From contig OX485808.1 in the NCBI GenBank assembly GCA_950295325.1, forward strand, positions 9,550,501 through 9,614,500: a stretch of 64,000 bases of DNA. The letters run 5' to 3'. Below the pieces are notes generated by a model that was not told the origin of the DNA, did not search any database, and saw only the letters and a list, made by a program, of their open reading frames with translations. Of the stretch, positions 1 to 10,568 are shown piece after piece; position 1 is the first letter of the stretch, and the number at the start of each line of letters is the position of its first letter. This stretch comes from Polytrichum commune (Eukaryota; Streptophyta; Polytrichopsida; Polytrichales; Polytrichaceae). Made by a program: the position numbers and the translations under genes.

Positions 1-367
1 CAATAATTAGAGTAATTGCTAATTAGTAATTAAAGATACTATAAATAGAACAAAATACAATCATTCACAATTTACTATAATTGTAAATTTAAGTAATTAA
101 AATAATTAAATATTACAAATTAATCAAACTATTTAATTATTGTAAATTATAGGAATCATAGTAATTGATTACTTCAACATAATTAGTGTTATTTAAAAAT
201 TAAAAAACAATAATTAAAATTCCTCTGTTGAAATCAACAGATAAATGTTCCCTCTGTTGATTTGTGTCGCACAATGGATCCATTTCAACATTGTTTTTCC
301 CAAATCTGTTGAAATCAACAGAAATTAGTTGATTTTATGTTGATTCGGACTGCGATTTCTTGTAGTG
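1..367. mobile_element. Right part of a CACTA (En/Spm) element, cut by the window edge
   Basis: The segment ends in CTTGTAGTG at 367, which on the other strand reads CACTACAAG, the classic plant CACTA terminus. It is followed by AAA and then directly by the 85-bp repeat array, as expected for an insertion with a 3-bp target duplication. The interior is AT-rich and holds two copies of the palindrome CTGTTGAAATCAACAG (225-240 and 306-321) plus partial copies nearby. Such subterminal repeats are where CACTA TnpA proteins bind. The other end and any genes lie outside the window. It differs in sequence from the CACTA at 31411-47168. Confidence 0.7.
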
Positions 368-888
368 AAATGAGGAACCCCAAGGGGCTGGTCTAGGAGT
401 TTTGAATTCAAGCCTTGAGTAAAGTTTCTGGCCTATAAGAGCTAATAATGTGGAAATCAGGGACCTCAAGGGGCTTGATATTTGATTATAAAGTCACTCC
501 TAGAGTCTAGTTTCATGTTTACTAGAACTAATATGTGTAAATCAGGAACCTCCATGTGCTTGTTAATGTGGACTTTGAAGGACTAGTCTTAGATTTTTAG
601 AATGAGTTTTAGAATATGGATTCTGGTTTATACATAGTTGGCCACCCTCTCGGTTCCGAGAGGGTGTTAGAATGTGTGGTGTCTAGGCCCAATATTGGAC
701 TATGGTGGGGAAATCAGGAACCCCTAGGGGCTGGTTAATGAATTTTGAAGTCATGCCTTGTGTCATGTTTCATGCTTATTAGAACTAATATGTGGAAATC
801 ATGCTACTCAAGTGGTTGGTTAATGAATAATTAAGTCAATCCTAGACTCTAGTTTCGGGCTTACTAGAACAAATATGTGGAAATCAGG
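368..888. repeat. About 85-bp tandem repeat array in an intron of gene 2, left part
   Basis: Degenerate copies of a unit containing TGGAAATCAGG, AACCTCAAGGGGCTGG, TTAATGAATTATGAAGTCA, TCCTAGAGTCTAG and TTTCAGGCTTACTAGAAC repeat about every 85 bp. A near-identical array continues at 14793-15245, on the other side of E1, and leads into the first visible exon of gene 2. The array therefore lies in an intron. It contains a perfect palindrome at 644-665: 10-bp arms ACCCTCTCGG and CCGAGAGGGT around TT. Confidence 0.75.
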
Positions 889-1060
889 GGGAAAGTTACA
901 GCATGAGCGTAGAGCGGTGAGCGTCATGATTTCGTGAATTTCTCCGCTCGCTTTTAAAATTTTTATTGAAACATAAGGATCCTATTACCACTGAATTTGG
1001 TCCGGACAAAATTGTAAATGTATATTTTTAGGGAAAAGAGTACCCCAAATCCGTGGAAGA
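889..1060 (+). repeat. E1 left terminal inverted repeat and subterminal region
   Basis: It starts GGGAAAGTTACAG and continues with GAGCGTAGAGCGGTGAGCG blocks and AAATCCGTGG near 1045. The inverted counterpart is at about 14620-14792. The first 35 bp match best; the rest is a loose match. Confidence 0.75.
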
Positions 1061-2647
1061 GGTCCTACTGCAAATTTTTGTTATTATATATATAGTGAAA
1101 TTAGGGCTGATGTCATCATTTATATGAAAGGGTGATTTAAATGAGGACCGTTCAAGGTTGAAATGAAATTGTGTTTTAATTAATTCACAAATTTGTTTTA
1201 GTGTTTAAGGCTAAGGGCGTAATTAGGGCTGGCATCCTCAAAACAATAATTTAAATGGGGAAGTTTATACAATCCAACAAGTGAATATTCTTGTGCTTGT
1301 TAATCGGTCATGTAGGTAGGTCCACTCAAATATGTTCATTAGGTATTGCGTCTAGGATGGGGATCATACTATAGAGTATATAGTCCGATCTTTTTTATTT
1401 GTTTGGGTTTCCATTTTTGTAGCTACATCTAACCACATACCACTCAAAGATAGGTGTTCATTAAGATAAGCAACTGAATTAAGCACGTCTACTTTAAGTC
1501 CAAAACCTCTTGACACATGGCTCTTTTGAAGTGGCTAGAAAAGGGTGATTATCACGTACGAGCATAACTTTCATCCATACATTATCTAGACTATACAAAC
1601 TAATTATGAATAGTTGCCACCTCGAAAAAATGTATTCAAAAAACACACTCCAATGTAACTTATTTAAATTGTTGACTCTCCCATGCAATATACTATAAAG
1701 TCTCTTGTATTAACCTCCTTATTGACATTGCTTCTTATATCTCAAAACCCCAAAGAATGGATGTTTTGAGTGTTAATTCTCACTCTTTATTTTCATAATT
1801 CCCTCCCATACATCACAAATTTTGACATTGATGCTAGAACTATATGCTAAATTATATGATGCACTTGACCATATTTACACCATAAATATGGACTTCAACT
1901 TAGTACTTAAATGGAGAATTTACCTCGTTAAGGAGATTAAAATATTCCATGACAGGTTGCTTCTTTAAGAAACGACTAAAGATGGAGTATAAACAAGAAT
2001 TTTCATTATTATTCTCGCCAAGGCCCCCTCTGAACTTAGGCAACTTTTAAGGGTTGGCAATCATTCAGCTTTTTCAGTTAGTACAATGCTGCAATTAAAA
2101 TTGGCAGCATGAGCCCATAAACATAACCAAACGCCCCACGGGTGTTTGGAGGCAATAAAACTTATTTTTTTGTGTTAAACTGCTATTCATATTTTAAAAA
2201 ATGCAAAATAACCATTGAAGGAAATGCATTGTCCTTCTAGTGAGATTATCCAAATGAAGAAATGAGTTGAAACTAGGGTTCAACTACGGTAGCATTTATG
2301 GAAGAATACAATATATATGTATATATTTCTAAGCTTTAAAATAAACAAAATGCACTTCAACAATTTATATACAATTGACATAAAAACGGAAGACATGTCC
2401 TTACTAGGTTTTGTCAAATAGATTCACTTGAGTGTTCAAGTTTGACGTGTGCACATGCATTTCAGTGCAAAGGGCTTCACTCAAACTTTCAAACTTCAAC
2501 TTCTTTGAACTTTTTTGAGAAGTCTAGAATTATAGCTATGACACAAAGAAACTTGTAAAAGTTTTATTATAAAAATAAATGGCCATTTGAAATGGCTACA
2601 TTATGCACGTGGCGAGAGAAAAGAAACAAACATATGGATAGTCTTGA
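1061..2647. other. Non-coding region between E1 left end and gene 1
   Basis: No supported gene. The stretch is AT-rich. Around 2027-2150 there is a block with CCCCTCTGAACTTAGG at one side and CAAACGCCCCACGGGTGTTTGG at the other. It resembles the edges of a small inverted-repeat element, but I could not define both ends. Confidence 0.4.
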
Positions 2648-5600
2648 TCAAGGTGAACCAACATCGAAACTCTCGTCACATTGATCAGCCTCGACATCCA
2701 TGTATCTAAGCACTGTAGGGTTGAAAAGTTGACGTGGAGAATCTGAAAGGATTGGAGATGGGGCGCGTATGAAATCCTGTGCTATACGTTCGGCATATGA
2801 AGGTAAGGCGAACGAAGTAGGAGGACTCATGTAGACATCAGCGTGGCGGATCAAACGTCGTGCGAGACCTGCGTCACTAAATAATAAAACAAAGTCAGCA
2901 TGACAAATTATATGAATACATTAAATGTTTGAGAGACTTAAGACATGCAGTTAAGACGCACCGCAATACTTGCGACCCTTCTTCTTCTTTGGCGCAATGT
3001 CTTCCTCAGAATCAGAGTCTGTGGTTGAATCCGCGTGCTCTTCTGGTTGCGGGATCGCATCCACGTAAGGCTTGAGAAGCGCCTCAAAGATTTCTGAATC
3101 CGGCTCCAACGCGATGAGGTGTCGGTTCGAACGTTGGCAAGCAATGACAGAAGCACCTGCAGTTTGGAAAACGGAAATTAGAAAGTGGAATTCAATTTTA
3201 GCTGTTGTAAACGATGAATGGAAAGATTGAGAACCTGTACTAGGGCTCCAGTCGCAGACGATATCATGCTCGTCTGTAAGACACTCGATGAAGCACTGAA
3301 CAAAGGATGGGTCCTTCTCACGCGAGCCACGCCAAGGAAGTCCAGTAGGGCGTAGAAGCTGGGACTCGGTTGTCGTGAAGTTCGTCAAGTCATCGCGCTC
3401 TTCGGGAAGGATCTCCATTTGTACGAACTGCGGTCGCAATCGGCGAGTACGGAACTTGGAACTAAGGCGTGCAAAGACCTTAATGTTGAAGTTATGGGTC
3501 TGTAAGACAACCTCAAGGATTAGAGGGTTTTGAAACTGATTGTCGGATTGAGAAATTCAAATTATGAACATAAAAGATAATACCTCTTTCTAGTGTGGAA
3601 GGGAGGAGGCCATGGGAATGGGATTATAGCCCCACCAATCCCGGACAATCGTAAAATCATAGATTTTGATTTTACTATCTAACTTCTTCTCGATTCGACG
3701 GTCCTTGGGATGGAAGAGTAGAACAACTCCGTCATCGGTCAAGTGACAATCTGCGAAGGCGAAGAGTTGGTCAAAGTAGTCTGTCTCTCGCTTGTTCCAC
3801 GATGGTACAGACATGGGGGAGATGACAGGCACGACCAAGTCTTCTGGAGCGTCAACAATCACGAGATCAATTCCAGGATGCCTAGGCCGCATTTGCATCG
3901 ATTCACAAGGATAAGTATGGCCGACCCCGATCTGTATGAATAAGAGTAGTGGAAAGCATGAGTTACCGAAAATAAAAAACCTCAATAGTCCAAGACAATT
4001 TTCAAATTGATAGTGTTAGTGAGATATGGGATTGTGTGACCTTGATAATGTGGTCTACGATACGGACAAGTTGTCGATCCATGAATTTCTGGTGTTCAGA
4101 CTGGTTAAGCAAGGCACAGAAGTTTCCATGCTCAAGAAACATCGGCAGGGTCGTCTTAAACGGCGAAGACGAAATGGCACCTACACCTTTCGGGGGTGGT
4201 ACACCATGGCCAGAGTGTGTGACATGAAGAGTTTGGCTACATTGAACATCCAAGTTGGAACGTGGAGGTGATGGCGGATTAGAAACCGTGCGTTGCGAAG
4301 TGTGAGTCGAAGCCAAAGGAGGTCCCGCCGGAATTTGAACTCCTGCAGGTGGGGCTGCCACAACGGAACCGTCGCGAGAACGAACCTTCCCTCGACGTTG
4401 AACTTTTGGCTTCGGAGCAGGTTCAGGCTGAATTGCCTCCTCCTCGTCGTCGTCGTTTAAGTCAGTGACCATAGGAGCCGCTCCTCCTGCAGATGGTTCC
4501 GGGACAGGGACGAGGTGTTTCTCCTCCTCAGGAACGAAGTTCGGTGGGCACTCGAGGAACCAACCACCTGTGAGCAACACATCATTGGGAAATCGATTGC
4601 GTTGGTCTTCGGTCCAAAGTTCATCAATAGGCGTTTGGGTAGACGGTTTGAGCTCAACATGAGCCGGAACTTCCCAAGCCGCAAGAGCACGTTTGGCGAT
4701 GAGCTCTTGCTTCATGTACCTGCATATATGCGTTACATTTAGTAAGGGTGATAGAGACAAAGAGAACACTGAATCAAACAAGAAGTCAAATCATACAAAC
4801 CTGTAAAACAAGCGGCCCGCTAAAATTCCACCTTCAATCTTTAGGAGCTCTGAACCTTTCAGAAACCTTGGGCTTGCATTTTCCGAGAGGTAGAAGGGGA
4901 AAGCCTTCTTCCACAATAGAGACCTCCATTTCTCCACGTATTCCGCCGGCTTGAGAACAACGGAGCTCCACTCAATGTTGATCTTAAGTTTAGCGACATA
5001 GTTGTCGATGTGGTCATTAAGGAAAGTAGACAACTGACATACATTATGAAACGATGGGTGTTAGAAGTAACGACGATTACAACGGATTAAAAATGAAGAG
5101 CCTAGAGGAAGTAAGTATCGTCATACCTGAGACCAGAGAGAAGCCCTTGGCAACCAGGCGTCGAGGAATTTGTCCTTCATTGGACGATCTAGGGGAAATC
5201 GGTAGGCTGCCCGTTCCTCGTCCGTTCCGTTCCACAATTGCAACCATTTTCCTTTGAAGTCTGGATGGACCTTGGTGGTTGCAATTTTATGAAGATGCTC
5301 AACGGTCAAGTCCAATGATTTCCCGCTAGTATAGTGTTTATTGAGCTGGGTGGAAAATGGATATTTATATTAGAAAATTTGCAAGTTGAGAGTTGGGAGT
5401 TGATAGTTGAGATGAGAGTTGATAGTTGAGAGTTGAGAGTTGAGAATACCTCTTGTTCAAATAACTCTCCATTGGCTGGGTTGGCGATTGCAACCATCTT
5501 GTCGAACCTTTGGCTGCGCCAATACTTGACACACTTCGTGATGGCCTTGTCCATCGCGCTCCAAACTCCAGGCCCAGTCCTTTCATTCTCGGGCACGGTC

Positions 5601-6871
5601 TCGTAATAGTTCGAGCAAGCAGCGTCGGATGCAGCAGCGCATTGTCTCTGTACGAAAATAATTGAGATGCAAGAAATGCATGATGCAATTCATAATATGA
5701 AAACGATAAGCACATAACTTTAGAAAACTTACCGCGTGAAGGAATTTCACGAAAATGTCCATGGTGAGTGGATACCATGACGGTAGACGGGGTTTATAAG
5801 CCTCGCAAATAGCCATGTCCTCTTTGCTAATAAGACCTTTGAATTGAGAAAGTTTGAATGAGCCGAAGGTTCGAATTCTTTGCAACTTGGCAATAGTATT
5901 GTCTTGAACATGATCATGTTCCGTCGACCTGTGAGTGACGATATGAGTATTAAAACAAGGCTTCCCTGAATAAATGCAATATGAAATTAATTCAAATGGA
6001 TTTGGAACTATACGTACTAGTTGATATCGTTCATGGCGTTGAGGAGCCTTGAGCATTCCCCACGTGCGTCGAGAACAATACAGTCAACAGAAATGTACCA
6101 GTCAGCATTATTGGAATGGTACTTGTGGATATAACCCATCCACGCCGTCACGCGGTGATTGCCTTCGTAAACGTAAAAGTATTTATTCCGAAACTGATGG
6201 AGATCAGTATCAGAGGACAAGTACTCTTCAAATTCATCATTAGCAGCCTTCCATAGCCGGTTAGACCAGATGGCGTCATCCACTCGAACCGCAAGGTCCT
6301 TGTCCGTGATGTCGAAAGGAGACACATACAAAACTCGATCTCCTTCTCGATACCCTTTGACGAACTCGTTCGCCAACATCTGGACGTCCGAATCGACAAT
6401 TGGACGAACCTTCGGGTAGGTCTTGAGACGACACAGAGGAATTAGGAATCGAGACTTCTTAATGGGTTTGGTGCGAAGACTGGAGATGACGCTATTGTAG
6501 TCACTCTTCTGCAGCAATCTCATCTCATTTGCGCTCCACATGGGGTCCTTGTCCTGCAGATGAGGGGGCATGTGAACAATGCCAAGTTCAACACCACCAT
6601 GAGGAAGTAAGGGTTTACCCGAGCGTTTGTCGCTTGAATCGGGCGTTTCTTGAGTGGCATCTTGTATGGTATCGGCTTCCGCCACATGATGGCTAATATC
6701 GAAAGTGTGATGATCGGGGGATGGGACATTCGGAGGAACATCCTCTTCCACTTCGGCAACATCTGGGCTTCGAGAATGTTGAATGTCCGGGGGAATGCTA
6801 GAATCCTCCTCCACGGAATCTATCGACGAAGGTGGGACTTGATTAGGCATGGGCACATCGGATAGTGTCAT
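2648..6871 (-). CDS. Gene 1: ParB-like domain plus beta-class DNA-methyltransferase-like protein, 10 exons
   Basis: The exons I infer, in transcript order, are 6871-~6012, 5928-5733, 5647-5450, 5345-5127, 5033-4801, 4719-4041, 3931-3584, 3499-3235, 3156-2958 and 2876-2648. The start ATG directly follows a splice acceptor, so an upstream 5' exon is likely. The first exon has an acidic N-terminus and then a ParB-like region (PLCRL ... EGNHRVTAW). The middle region is unknown but keeps the motif GGWFLEC. The last exons form a methyltransferase-like fold in permuted order: a motif IV equivalent (DLVIVDAPED, where active enzymes have DPPY), a DGVVLLFHP strand, WWG, then a motif I equivalent (VCDWSPSTG ... 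HLIALE). A basic stretch PKKKKGRK near the end could be a nuclear signal. Exon 7 holds an in-frame TAG at 3592-3590, and the exon 1-2 join is unresolved (it would read TAG), so this copy may be inactive. Catalytic activity is doubtful because DPPY is replaced. Confidence 0.75.
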
Positions 6872-7133
6872 CTGGAAGGTAGGTAAAAGAAACACAAAAC
6901 ACTCAGAAAAAATATGAAGTAGTATAAACGACGACTAGCTAAGAAAGTGGAAAAACGGCGAAGCAACTTGGAGAACACAATGTTGTAGTCATTCTCCGCT
7001 CAAAGCACTCTATCTATAGAAGCATGCACATAGGAATTAAACGAATATAGATTAGAAAAAATGCGCCATCATAAAATCACAAATAAATACACAAATTTCA
7101 AGAGCAAAGTCAACAATTTCAAGAGAAAACTAT

Positions 7134-8098
7134 GGAACCCAGAAAAAAACCCATTGCAGCTCATGAACCTACCTGACCTAACATCAGGACCGTACTGAAA
7201 TTGCAAATCAAATATCAAGCAAAAAAAAACGTTTTAAAAAATCTAACCTCATGACCCCTGCGCCAGCGGAGGGGTCTCTCCATTTTCAAGAGCATCTCTA
7301 GAACCCTGAAAAAAACCCATTGCAGCTCATGAACCTACCTGACCTAACATCAGAACCCTACTGAAATTGCAAATCAAATATCAAGCAAAAAAAAAACGTT
7401 TTCAAAAATCTAACCTCAGGGGTCTCTCCATTTTCTTTCTCCTTCTCCTTCTCCTTCTCCTTCGTCTTTTTCTTTCTTTAAGGATGGCTAGTGGGTTTGA
7501 ATCAAGGGTTATGGGTTCGCCGCTCACATACTTCGCCGCTCCGATCACACAAACTTCACCGCCTACAGACGTCCCCGCTCACTCTCTGAGACTAGGAGGC
7601 ACAACGGTAAGGCCATGAGCTATGCGTAGCTCATGGCGTGGTGATTCTAGAAAGCTGAAGAACACCTCAATCGCAGGTGTGAGCTAGGAGTTATGGCCAT
7701 TTGAGTGGGGCGCTGTCGCGGGACAGCGCCCTGGTCCAGCAGTGCCTGGGAGTGATTCCCGGGACTGCCAAGGTTCAAACAGGCATAACGTCGTCAATAC
7801 TTGCCTGAATGGGTCAAGTGAGGGGTCCATCGGCATCTACGTGAAGCGTAGATGCAGATGAAGTGGTTGGTTGTTCGTATCAGACATCATACAACAAAGT
7901 TATGATGGTCAGAAGCTGCTGGGTCCCCAAGATGGCTTCAAGCAAACTCTGGAACCCAAAAAAAAAACCCATTGCAGCTCATGAACCCACCTGACCTAAC
8001 ATCAGGACCCTACTGAAATTGCAAATAAAAAATGAAGCAAAAAAAAATGTTTTCAAAAATCTAACCTCTGGTCTCTCCATTTTTGAAAAATCTAACCT
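7134..8098. repeat. Three direct copies of a 115-150-bp unit in the E1 central spacer
   Basis: Copies start near 7134, 7301 and 7949. Each contains AACCCATTGCAGCTCATGAAC, CCTGACCTAACATCAGGAC, CTACTGAAATTGCAAAT and AAAATCTAACCTC, ending near GGTCTCTCCATTTT. The third copy is separated from the second by a piece related to the solo LTR family. The block lies upstream of gene 1 and may be part of its promoter region. Confidence 0.7.
7618..7945 (-). mobile_element. Diverged fragment of the ~972-bp solo LTR family
   Basis: It shares with the solo LTRs at 50377, 52509 and 61755 the blocks CATGAGCTATGCGTAGCTCATGG, GGGCGCTGTC..GGGACAGCGCC, GTGATTCCCGGGACTGCC and ATCTACGTGAAGCGTAGAT, in the orientation of the copy at 52509. 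It lacks the outer ends seen in the whole copies, and its match is weaker, so it looks older. Confidence 0.7.
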
Positions 8099-8894
8099 CG
8101 GCCTTCCTCCTCCGACGTCCCCTCTCCTCCCTCCTCCGACTTCCCCTCGCCTTACCTCCACTTACCTCGGCCTCCCTCGTCCCGAACTCCCAAACAGAGT
8201 TGGGACACTGCCGCCTGCCGGAGGGGCGGGGCAGGGTTCGGGAGACTTTGGAACTCAACCAGCTAAAATCCGGCCCTTCCCAACATCTACCGGTTTCTTC
8301 ATAATTTGACCGGTTGCAAACTTGTTGCCATTAATTTGGACCGGCCAATATTCTATAATATGTTTTTTCAAGTGCCGGTTAATTTATTCTTCATTGTAAT
8401 GACAACCGGCCAAGAACTTGGGCATGTGTTTTACTGGATGTGTACTTTTTATCATCCATATTATGGTTGTTTTCCTTCTGTTAACATTTATAGAGTCAAA
8501 TTTGCAAATAATGGAGTAACATCGTTTCATCGTCAACTGCCTAAGAAAGACATCTATAATCAGGTGACCAACAATCGATATAAACAATCGTAATATATCC
8601 TTATGACATCTACCCAACATGTGTTCCTAATCCATCGTCAAATTATCATAAACATCGAATTTCTAGGGTTTGGGATAAGTACCAGGAATCCTTCATCTAG
8701 TTCTTCTTCCTCTCCTAGTTTCTTGCAGTCCATCACATCGCGTTCTTCGACTTGATCTTCGTTGGGTGCGCCCTCAATTGCAGCACTTCCGTGCTCGTCT
8801 TGCTGCCCAAAATTTCACCAACCAGTGTCTCACTTTCTTCGTACTATACACATCAACGCAAGGTAGAATATGACTTAGGTTTAATACTCATCTT

Positions 8895-9324
8895 TCAAGG
8901 CTTTAGGGTCTTGGAACTTACAACTTTATCGATCCCTTCTTCGTCACTGTCATGTTCGAATCCCAATGAATCACTCCTCGATGATGAGGGCCTTCTACAT
9001 TCTTGCTCTTCAATTTCATTGTCCTTTTTCCCCTCCATCGTCTTCTTCTTCACCATCAACATTTTCAACAACAGCATCCAAGTTCAACGGCCGCATCTCG
9101 ATAGTCTTTCTAAACATTCCTGGCTCGTCCTCATCGTTCTTATCTACTTCATCTACTATTCGATCGTCTTCGCAAGAACCCGGGGCATCCCTCTTCCGCA
9201 ACGCGTTCCGTCGCAAAGCCTTGGCTCCACTGAATTTTATACCACCTCTCTTCTTCTTCCTCCCCCGCCCTCCCTCATTCACTTTGTCTGTTTTATTACT
9301 CGTACCCTCCATAGTTGGCTCCAT
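8895..9324 (-). CDS. Candidate small, highly charged protein of E1
   Basis: From ATG at 9324 the minus strand encodes about 100 residues: a basic block (GRGRKKKRGG ... RRNALRKRD) and then an acidic block (DEVDKNDEDEP ... GEEEDDGGEKG). A second overlapping frame, to 8895, continues with similarly charged sequence (EEQECRRPSSSRSD ... HDSDEEG), so a frameshift or a short intron near 9030-9050 is possible. No domain is recognised. It is placed head to head with the transposase promoter. It could be a small nuclear accessory protein of the element or a chance ORF in CT-rich DNA. Confidence 0.3.
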
Positions 9325-9879
9325 AGCTGATGAAACTACACAAATTTGTAGAACAATGATAACACCCTAAACCGAACTACAACACAACTTGTATTTGAAT
9401 GACCTAGTCCACCGAATCCCTTTCCTTTATATTTAATTTCTAGGAAGCTACGTCATCGAATTATCATCCCGCGTTTAATAAAACGCGGTATCCGAGATTA
9501 GGTCACTGACAACACTGACATCGGTTACTAACCTATTTTGAATTTGTCGATATATTTACGCATCTCCCTTGACAATGACGGCCTCCATAAATTTTCAAAT
9601 TATCATATGTTTCCATAAAAGGTTCATACACCTTTAGGGTTTACCTTCATCATTTCGGCGTAGCATATATTAGGTTATCAAGAATGAGTTATTTTTTAGT
9701 TCGTAGGAAAATTAGTCTATAATGACATGTATCATATTTAGGGGCCATAAGGTAATGACTATTACTGGAGTACATTCTAATCCTACATGAAACATGTTGT
9801 CTAGAATTGACATGAATAAATATTGACTATTAATTGATCTAATAGGTTGTCATGTATTTGGGTATTGGTGTCTACCCAA

Positions 9880-9894
9880 GGTATATATAATACC
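9880..9894 (+). promoter_or_regulatory. TATA box upstream of the transposase region of E1
   Basis: GGTATATATAATACC lies about 55-60 bp before the first ATG of the plus-strand transcription unit (9944). The spacing suits a plant core promoter. Confidence 0.5.
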
Positions 9895-9943
9895 CGATTA
9901 TTGGTACCCTTTCTTTCATGTCATCTCATCATATTTTTCTACA

Positions 9944-10375
9944 ATGGGTACTGACTCACGTCTCCCAAGCCTTGCTCCATTAGGTGCTCCTAGTTCATCG
10001 CAAATTCACACCACGTTTTCATTCGATGGTTCTCCAGGCGTCAACAAACTGAAGATTCTCAACCCACCTGACTGCTCAGTTACTCCGGCGGTCGTCGTTC
10101 CTAAACCACATACTCCATCTTTGCAGGCAATTGATGCAACACTGATACAGAACAAGTCTACTTTCAAGATTCATGCATATTCTAGAGCAGGTGTTATTAA
10201 ACCTGGCACTTACTCTAGATCCATATTCAGAAGTGCCAAAGGTCAGAAACTCGATTGCGCAGGATGCACTGCAGTTCGTAGTTTAGGGATTGACCATTGT
10301 CATAAACATGACGGTGACAAATATGGCAAAGGGCCCCATATGGCAAAGGCCCCATTTTCGTCTGGCACTCCATGA
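9944..10375 (+). CDS. Small ORF in front of the E1 transposase, possible HNH/Endonuclease VII-like remnant
   Basis: The 143-residue ORF starts just after a TATA box. Its N-terminal half is Pro/Ser-rich and low in complexity. The C-terminal part has CAGC ... GIDHCHKHDG, which recalls the C-x2-C ... DHxH of Endonuclease VII-type HNH nucleases, but the second cysteine pair and the RGLLC segment are not seen. It may be a separate gene or a first exon of the transposase; a splice donor and acceptor joining them was not convincing. Function unknown. Confidence 0.4.
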   Translation: MGTDSRLPSLAPLGAPSSSQIHTTFSFDGSPGVNKLKILNPPDCSVTPAVVVPKPHTPSLQAIDATLIQNKSTFKIHAYSRAGVIKPGTYSRSIFRSAKGQKLDCAGCTAVRSLGIDHCHKHDGDKYGKGPHMAKAPFSSGTP

Positions 10376-10568
10376 TTTATTGTTCACAATCCTGTTCATA
10401 CAGGTTATTATTATTTTTCATATTTAACCAAACATTTTCTGACTACATTCTGTACATGTCTGGGATGTCCAACGTCTTCATCAACCTCTCATGTATATAT
10501 CCCATTGTTTCTTTTCGATCCCTCTTTTGCAAATTCCCTCTCCCATTACATTGTCAAATTGTTTTTCA

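Noticed and set aside
2951-3439. 162-residue minus-strand frame read as a single exon
   Set aside because: Comparison with genes 2 and 3 shows an intron at 3157-3234 separating the two motif I halves; the open intron frame is chance.
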